64,000 bases of DNA from positions 23,747,501-23,811,500 of the forward strand of contig OX327709.1 of assembly GCA_946807835.1 (NCBI GenBank). Direction: 5' to 3'. This stretch comes from Ailanthus altissimus (lineage: Eukaryota > Streptophyta > Magnoliopsida > Sapindales > Simaroubaceae). This document shows positions 57,726-64,000 of the stretch, one piece after another (the first letter of the stretch is position 1; each line of letters begins with the position of its first letter). A program made the position numbers and the translations under genes. The notes under the pieces are model-generated. The model was not told the origin of the DNA. It ran no database searches and worked only from the letters and a program-made list of their open reading frames with translations.

Positions 57726-59220
57726 ATGGAAGTTCCGGGGCAGCCAAGTTATAGTAATGCAGCGATAGCTAACCCAGTTGCGGTTATTGGTCCTCAGTAT
57801 TGCTGCCCTTATCCTGTTGATCTAGCAATTGCAAGAACTGACGGGAACTTTGTTGTCACAGATACAAATGGCAACATCCTGTTTAAAGGTAAAAATGTTC
57901 ACTTAACCTCGATTCATCGGGGCATAGTCTTACTCGACGGCGCTGGAAATCCCATAGTTACTCTCAAAGAAAAGGTGTGATACTATTACAAGTACTGAAC
58001 CTCTCATTTCTTAATTCTTCCTCATAAGTTGCAAAATTAATTGGTTGTATTTATGCAGGCAATGACTGCACATCATAGATGGCAAGTTCTCGGAGGAGAA
58101 AGCACAGAAGCCAAAGATCTGATTTTCAGTGCTAAGACCTCTTCTATGTTCAATTTCAGGACTAAACTCAGCATATTTTTAGCAAATAACACAGAAGAGG
58201 AGGTTCCCGATTTCAAGGTCAAAGGCAACCGGCGGGAGCGTGCTTGTACCATTTATGGGAACTCTTCAACAATCATCGCACAGGTAAAATTATAAGGACA
58301 TAGTTGCAACAAGCCCTATTTATTTTTCACATATAAATGAGGACATTAATAGTTAAAGTTACAATCTAAAGTTTAAAAACTTTGAACTTTAAATTATATG
58401 AATTAGTCCATTTTTGAATCCAGATTTTTGAGATTATCACAATAAATTCAATTCTTGAAGATTTCATTAACCTCCTCAAAATAAATTGGAGGCGAATTGG
58501 TCTGTTTTGAATCTAGATTCTCAAGGCATGCCGCAGTAGATCTAATTTGTACAAGTCTCAATAGCCTCCCAACGCATTGTCAATGTTCTATAAAGGAAAA
58601 AAAATTCTAAACAAAACATTTTTATCTTAAAATTTTCACGTAACAGGTGAATTCTTTCCTAATCTCACATTTTATATATTTAATATTTTATTAACATGGA
58701 ATTGGTAGTTAATCAAAACAATTAAAATAATTAGAAAAAAAATTTACCTTACATAATTAACACAAAACACATAATAATCCTTTAAAGTTTAGATTAGATT
58801 AGATTAATAGAGTATTTTAATTTTATAAATTAACATAGCAATTCAATCTACATCAATGCACTTTATTGTATAATTTATGGTCAATCTTCTCTTTTTAATT
58901 GGCAAATAATGACTTAAGGTGTTAATGTAATCACAGTACATTAGCCAAAGACCGATGCTGCTTAGGAGCTCAAACTGATAAATTTTTCCATAACTAACGT
59001 GGGAATGCAGATGCATGAGAAGCGTACAGCTCAAAGCCCATCGAAAGGGAAGGGTAACGACAGCTTCATGGTGACAGTGTATCCCAACATCGATTATGCA
59101 TTCATTGTCGTGCTTATTGTGATTTTTGACGAGATTGATCACGCGCGCGGTGGTAGTGATGATGACGACGACGACGATGATGATATTATTGATGGCATTA
59201 TATCTGTTCTTATAGGCTAA
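57726..59220 (+). CDS. LURP-one-related (LOR, DUF567) protein, 3 exons
   Basis: The exons are 57726-57974, 58059-58283 and 59011-59220. The introns have gt...ag ends and are phase 0, giving 83, 75 and 69 codons and a protein of 227 aa, normal for the family. Exon 1 has YPVDLAIARTDGNFVVTDTN and GIVLLDGAGNPIVTLKEK. Exon 2 has the conserved HRWQVLGGES and IFSAKTSSMFNF. Exon 3 has MHEKRTAQS and TVYPNIDYAFIVVLIVIFDE. These are the landmarks of the tubby-like 12-stranded barrel and its central helix. Arabidopsis LURP1 is needed for full defence against the oomycete Hyaloperonospora; most relatives have no known biochemical role. The start is the only in-frame ATG after the TATA box. Unusual is a run of nine aspartates near the C terminus (59155-59183). 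No defects were seen. Confidence 0.88.
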
Positions 59221-59672
59221 ATTCTACCAGAATGTGTTGGTGTTTTGTTTGATTGTTGCAGTATCTCCTATTTCACATTTCATCGATTTCATCGATGTAT
59301 GATTAATTTCTGTACGGTTTACATATTAAGCATACGAATATAGGTAATCTATTATAATATGCATAACACTAAAACAAAAGAAAGAATCAAACTTGGAAAA
59401 AAAAACTTGAAAATGCATGAACATATACAATAGAAAGAAAACATATTAAGAAAATCTATAGCTGAGGAAGCTATTCACATCTTCTGATAAATACTTTATC
59501 ATCACCGGAAAAGGCCCATGTCACCAAGTTAATTAACTATATAAAGAGAGAGAATTTACCATTTATCCATCTAATAAATTCTCTAACTACTAATTTTTTT
59601 TTTTGATTTGATAATATCAACAAAAAAACAAACTCATGGTTATAATTATAATTATATAAATTAACTTTAGAT
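59221..59672. other. 3' flank of the LURP-one-related gene
   Basis: T-rich and GT-rich sequence directly after the stop (tgtgttggtgttttgtttga) may be its 3' untranslated region. A canonical aataaa signal was not found close by. No other gene was seen. Confidence 0.4.
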
Positions 59673-60026
59673 GAGTATAACATTTTTTTTATTTAAAAAA
59701 TTAATAATTGTGTTTATATAGTATCAAATAGTAATAATATACTGTGTAAATAATAAAATTAACATTGTGTAACATAATTTCAAATAAATAGTATTGCGTA
59801 AATAATAAATTTACATTATACTCCAATTAATGACTTTTTTTATTTGTTAGATTAATATGACAAATGATATTGAATATTTGTATTTAAATAAAAATACAAA
59901 CATCATATTAAATAATTATTTTATAGTACAAGTAATTAATTTTACTGTTTACATAATGCATTTCTACTGTTTGATACTACACAGACGCAATTATTAAATT
60001 ATTAAATAAAAAGACTATTATACTCC
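59673..60026. mobile_element. MITE with 90-bp terminal inverted repeats
   Basis: The left arm 59673-59763 and the right arm 59937-60026 are inverted copies, about 75 percent alike by eye. They share gagtataa at the very ends, then tttttatttaa, ttaataattg, tagtatcaaa and aaaattaa. The element is 354 bp and has no coding capacity, so it must be moved by a transposase in trans. No clean target duplication can be assigned; flanks ttagat and tttaaa leave a TTA duplication possible but unproven. Confidence 0.75.
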
Positions 60027-60324
60027 TTTAAAATTAATTTATATTATGACAGGAGCTTTTTTTTATAGATATTATCAAACAGTAAAGAGGTTTTTAGTCG
60101 TAAATGAATCTAATAGAGAGGTAAATGGCATTTACCTGTAGAAAAACTCATAAATAATGTATTGTTTCCTATATCTTGTTATAGCATTTAACTGTATCAT
60201 ATATCCTCCACCACGAGCTTTAACACAATTAAATTTTAAACAACATTTTATTTCTTTTGGAACTCAAAAAGTTTTGTTCTCACAAATTGCATCAAACTGA
60301 GAGCGAATTTAGTTTTATTTGAAA
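60027..60324. other. Spacer, no gene seen
   Basis: The sequence between the MITE and the next LTR remnant is AT-rich, with no coding or repeat signal. Confidence 0.5.
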
Positions 60325-61190
60325 TTGTTAGAGTTTTTACATGTTTTAATACCTTTGTAGTTGATATTTAGCACGTTAAACTCAAGCGTATGCAGAAAAG
60401 ATTTAACCCACAAATAAAATAAGAACAAAAAAGATAAAACAAGACAATAAAGATAAATGAACACATACACAAGACACGAGAATATACGATATTCAGTAAC
60501 AAATGCCTATGTCCACAGTAAATTATGAAATTCTAACTTTTTTTATTCAGTTTATAAATAACTCAAGATTACAAAGATTTAAAATAAGAGACTTTCAAGT
60601 AATATATCATTATATGAGCTCTCACAAAAGATTTATTAGTGTTATCTTGTACACTTAGCACTCAAACACTTCCATGGCACTCTTCAATGCACCTAGCATT
60701 ATAAAGCTGCCTCAACTCTCTATATTCTCTCTTATTGATGCATTGATATTCTAATAGATTTATAAGAATTTATATAGGCTTTAAACCATTTATAGAAACC
60801 CTATTTTATGTTAGAATAAGAGTTTACATGTTTATAAAACCTAAAATCGACTTTAACAAATTAAGTCATCTTAAAACAAGACTTTCCCAAATGTGGAGGC
60901 TGCGGTGCTAATGCAACCATGGCATAGTGCTACAACGCCAAGGCTGGAAAAGGCATCTTCTTGTGCTTTCTCACTCATCCTTACTTTTGACTCTCTATTT
61001 TTTTTCTTTCTTATACGTCTAACATGTACTTATCTTTCTGTTGACTCTTATTTAGTTTTCAACTCAAACACAATTTTGAATCACCAAATTCAAACACACC
61101 CCTTATTTATTCAAAATCTCTTAAAAAGCTATTTAAAAATCCATCCACTCTTCATTTAACACTCAACTACTCTAAAGTTGATTTAATTAA
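60325..61190 (-). mobile_element. 3' LTR of a deleted copia element
   Basis: The start is gttagagtttttacatgttttaatac, which matches 61815 on (gaagtttttacgtgtctaaatacc). The two share a leader with acctatgtctatgttg-type words and end in the GC-richer ggaggctgcggtgctaatgc block near 60895. The orientation is minus, because the primer site lies at the other LTR. The right limit is approximate. Confidence 0.55.
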
Positions 61191-61793
61191 GTCCAAGACT
61201 TAACTCTTCTAAGACCCATGACTTTAGTCTCTAAAGATACGAATGCATCTCTCTTGAGTAACATTCGTATTATGCTCTTTAGTATCACTCTTAACAATCA
61301 CACTACCTTGGTGGCTAGATCTTATTCCTGCTAGCAACACCTTTATCATACATTCTCATTTGACCTTTGTCACTTCGGTGAAATAATCTTGAATGTTGTA
61401 TATTGGTATGCATCCTTTCAACAATCCATGTTAAGTCCTTACTATTTTCACATCAAGCACTTAGCCTCTACAGTGCTTCTCACCCATTGCCCATTTAAAC
61501 ATTTTCTAATATTCCTTCTTCAGAAGCTATCAAGGAATTTGCAACTTTAAGTCTTCCTTTCAGACTATTGCAACATCTATACCCATATTTACCTTCTTTT
61601 CTGATTATTATTCAATCTCTATTATCAACCCTTCTTTTTGCAGTTTCAGGTCTTCCTCAATCAAGACCGCTACATAACTAGGCGTTGATTTTTTTCTTAA
61701 TTCTTTCATCTTCATACTTGTGAGTCACTATAATTGAATAACTTATGCTTTATAATCTGGCTCTACAACTTATGCTTTTCAATAGATCTTAAC
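61191..61793 (-). pseudogene. Deleted internal region of the copia element
   Basis: Only about 600 bp separate the LTR remnants. On the minus strand a short frame with KELRKKSTPSYVAVLIEEDL is followed by stops; I cannot assign it to a copia domain. The element has lost nearly all of its coding region or never had it. Confidence 0.35.
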
Positions 61794-61812
61794 TAGGCTC
61801 TGATACCAATTG
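61794..61812 (-). other. Primer binding site of the deleted copia element
   Basis: On the minus strand, ttggtatcagagcctagtt follows the LTR. It matches the plant initiator methionine tRNA site. Confidence 0.75.
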
Positions 61813-61814
61813 TT

Positions 61815-62205
61815 GAAGTTTTTACGTGTCTAAATACCTTTATGGCCGATATTTTACAACTTAAAATTCAAACGGCATACGAAAGACTTCACACACCAGT
61901 TAAACAAGAATAAAAAAATATAAAACAAAGGAATAGAGATAAACAATTACACACATAAGGCACAAGAATATATTTAGTTTGACAAAAAAAATACCTATGT
62001 CTATGTTGGATCACGGGATCTTAGCTTCTTTTATTCAATTCACAAAGATCTAAAATAAGATACTCTTAAGGAAGGAATACATCAATAGATTAGCTCTCAC
62101 AAAGAATCTATTAATACTATTTTGTGCACCTAGTGCTGATTATTTTGTGCACCTAGCACTTAAGCACTCTATGGTGCTATTTCGCACACTTAGTGCATAA
62201 ACTAA
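61815..62205 (-). mobile_element. 5' LTR of the deleted copia element, truncated
   Basis: This is the counterpart of 60325-61190, with the primer site on its inner side. It contains short repeated words in its right part (tttgtgcacctagtgc, tttgtgcacctagcac and tcgcacacttagtgca at 62111-62205) and is then cut by a family A LTR fragment. Confidence 0.6.
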
Positions 62206-63285
62206 TGATATTATGCATGTTATGATTGTGTAATTATTGAAATTATAATGCATGTTATACATACATTACACAGCGAAATTGAAATCTAATTTCTTATTTC
62301 AACAATTACATATTAAATGTAAGTCTATTACAATCATAGAAACTTACATTTGAAGACTTACAGTGTTGAATCAATTTACGGGTCTTACCCTGAAGTGGAT
62401 TCATGAGCAATTCTAGTTCTCAATGTCGATGGGATGCAGAATCTAGAATGGTAACTTGAATTTGGTAACTAGATTGTGTAGCAACTCTTGCTGTGGTTCT
62501 AAATTGTTTTGCCAAATATAACTTAAGAACCAAACTACAACACTTGCAATTTTTCCTTCAAAATGGTCGTGTTACTTATAAACAAATGAAACAATTTCAT
62601 TTATTTTATTCTTTTTCTTTAGCAACTTGACACTTGTCAATCATTAAGCTAATTAACAAGGCAAAATGTAACACTTAAGTTTTTATACATAATGCCCGAG
62701 TGTCCATTAACATTTTCATGTATATTGCTATTTGTCATACAAATGGCCATGTATCACAGCTCAATCAGTTAACAATAATTGTTAACCAATTAAATAATAA
62801 GGTTAACACTTAAGCTTTGACATATCCCAAGAGAACCTAGAACAAATTCTGCTTTCTGAAACTTTCTCGAATCAAACTCTTTGACCCAGTCTGCTACTCT
62901 AATGCTCAACAAGTACATTTTATATTATGAGACTCTCTAGGTTAACACTCGTTTTGTCTTATGAAACTCTTCTACAAACCTGTAAACAATGCCTCCCACA
63001 CACACGTTACAAATATTACAAAGGGCACATTGAACAATATAAGTTGAGGTTAACTATATTTGTATAGCTTCTCCATCACCTATATCCTAGAGAGCAGAGA
63101 CAAATCATAACCGTCAAATCTTTATATGCTCAATCATGTACTCATCTCTATATTTATATTTTTATAAATAATATCTATAAATACTTTGTGATATTATTTA
63201 ATCTTAAAAAAACCTCTTTTCTAGATTTATGATTGTCTCCATAAGACTTCCTGAAAATACAATCTCGGATCATCAAGATATACAA
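62206..63285 (-). mobile_element. Inverted fragment of the family A LTR
   Basis: The blocks tataagttgaggttaac, ctccatcacctatatcc, cataagacttcctgaaaatac and aatctcggatcatcaagatatac match the inverted copies at 8572-8770 and 10300-10600. The piece lacks the LTR start (caactccaaca end) and is therefore truncated on its right. The left limit near 62206 is approximate. Confidence 0.65.
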
Positions 63286-64000
63286 CTGATATATGCAAAT
63301 AGTAAGTGCAAGTACACACTATCGTATCAAATAATATAGAATTTAAGTCAAGATATCGTTCTCATAGAGACTATTAATCTATTTCTTTTAATCAATTACT
63401 AAAAGTAATTCTACTTTACTTTTATCCATAAATATCTAAAGATGGATTGTATCTAATTAACCTAATTTTATCAAATTAAACCTAATTCAAATCAAAAGCA
63501 ATCAAAGGTTGAATTCACCAATTAAAAGCAATCTAGAGTTTTGACTTATCTCCTAGTAATTCATTAGACTCATTAATCTCTTACTTAACCCCTTAATAAC
63601 AATTATTGACTTAGACTATAATCTCATCACAAGCCTTTATCGATAGTCGTGTGACTATATTACACATTCTAACAATTACCTATATGTCTATGGTAATTCG
63701 AATAGAATATAATACATTAAGAATAAGTCTAAATAATACTATACATGCTATCTAGGTATATTTATATCCTACATAAAACTCATAATTGCTACCTTATGAT
63801 CATACATCATACTATCATAGGCTAAACACATAAACCCCTTTGTCAAGTTTATCACGATTTTTTTTATCATTCAAAATATTAGCCAAATATAATGAAAGCA
63901 ATAAACTCAAGATAGAATGAATCAATGGTATATATTAAGTTCATAAACTAAGAATCAATAAAATTCAACTACATATTAGGTTCAAAAGTCTCACCCTAGA
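63286..64000. other. Unassigned repeat-like sequence to window end
   Basis: The beginning (gcaaatagtaagtgcaagta, then tatcgttctcatagagacta) resembles short motifs that recur in plant retroelement ends, but I cannot assign it to a family. No coding frame was seen. Confidence 0.35.

Overview
The window is nuclear DNA from a flowering plant, probably a dicot. It is AT-rich, has long stretches with no gene, and is dominated by layered transposable elements. The only host-type genes are typical plant families: a LURP-one-related gene with canonical plant introns and a P-class pentatricopeptide repeat (PPR) gene. I see no rRNA, tRNA or CRISPR array, and nothing bacterial. The species cannot be named from this sequence.

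Layout. 1-12 kb: a badly decayed Ty1/copia element (integrase to RNase H remnants, + strand) with its 2.2-kb 3' LTR; a 2.7-kb non-coding LTR-like unit; then an inverted LTR of the same copia family split by a younger solo LTR of that family. 12-17.4 kb: AT-rich spacer with a TRIM-like miniature LTR element (14131-15030). 17.4-24.7 kb: a decayed Mutator-like element with a MURA-type transposase (+) facing a multi-exon DUF1985/Ulp1-protease gene (-), the layout of Kaonashi/KI-type MULEs. 24.7-36.7 kb: mostly unassigned DNA with simple repeats and an LTR-like fragment flanked by a 130-bp direct repeat. 36.7-42.1 kb: an intact, very young copia retrotransposon with an open 1358-codon gag-pol, two 558-bp LTRs differing at two sites by eye, and target duplication ATTGG.

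43.3-52.2 kb: a PPR pseudogene on the minus strand, cut in two by an older minus-strand copia element (target duplication GTAGC). That element in turn carries a solo LTR of the family seen at 3.6-12 kb. 53.0-53.3 kb: a minisatellite with inverted ends. 54.1-57.0 kb: a decayed minus-strand copia element. 57.7-59.2 kb: an apparently intact LURP-one-related gene of three exons (227 aa) whose upstream region carries a 200-bp direct duplication. 59.7-60.0 kb: a MITE with 90-bp inverted repeats. 60.3-64 kb: further copia LTR remnants and another inverted fragment of the recurrent LTR family.

Functional view. Only the young copia element and the LURP-one-related gene look intact. The PPR gene, MULE transposase, Ulp1 gene and other retroelements carry stops or frame breaks. 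I found no convincing new biological system. The most informative items are the young copia element, the datable nested insertions, the MULE with an accessory protease, and the rearranged promoter of the only intact host gene. All family assignments come from motifs read by eye; no database search was run.
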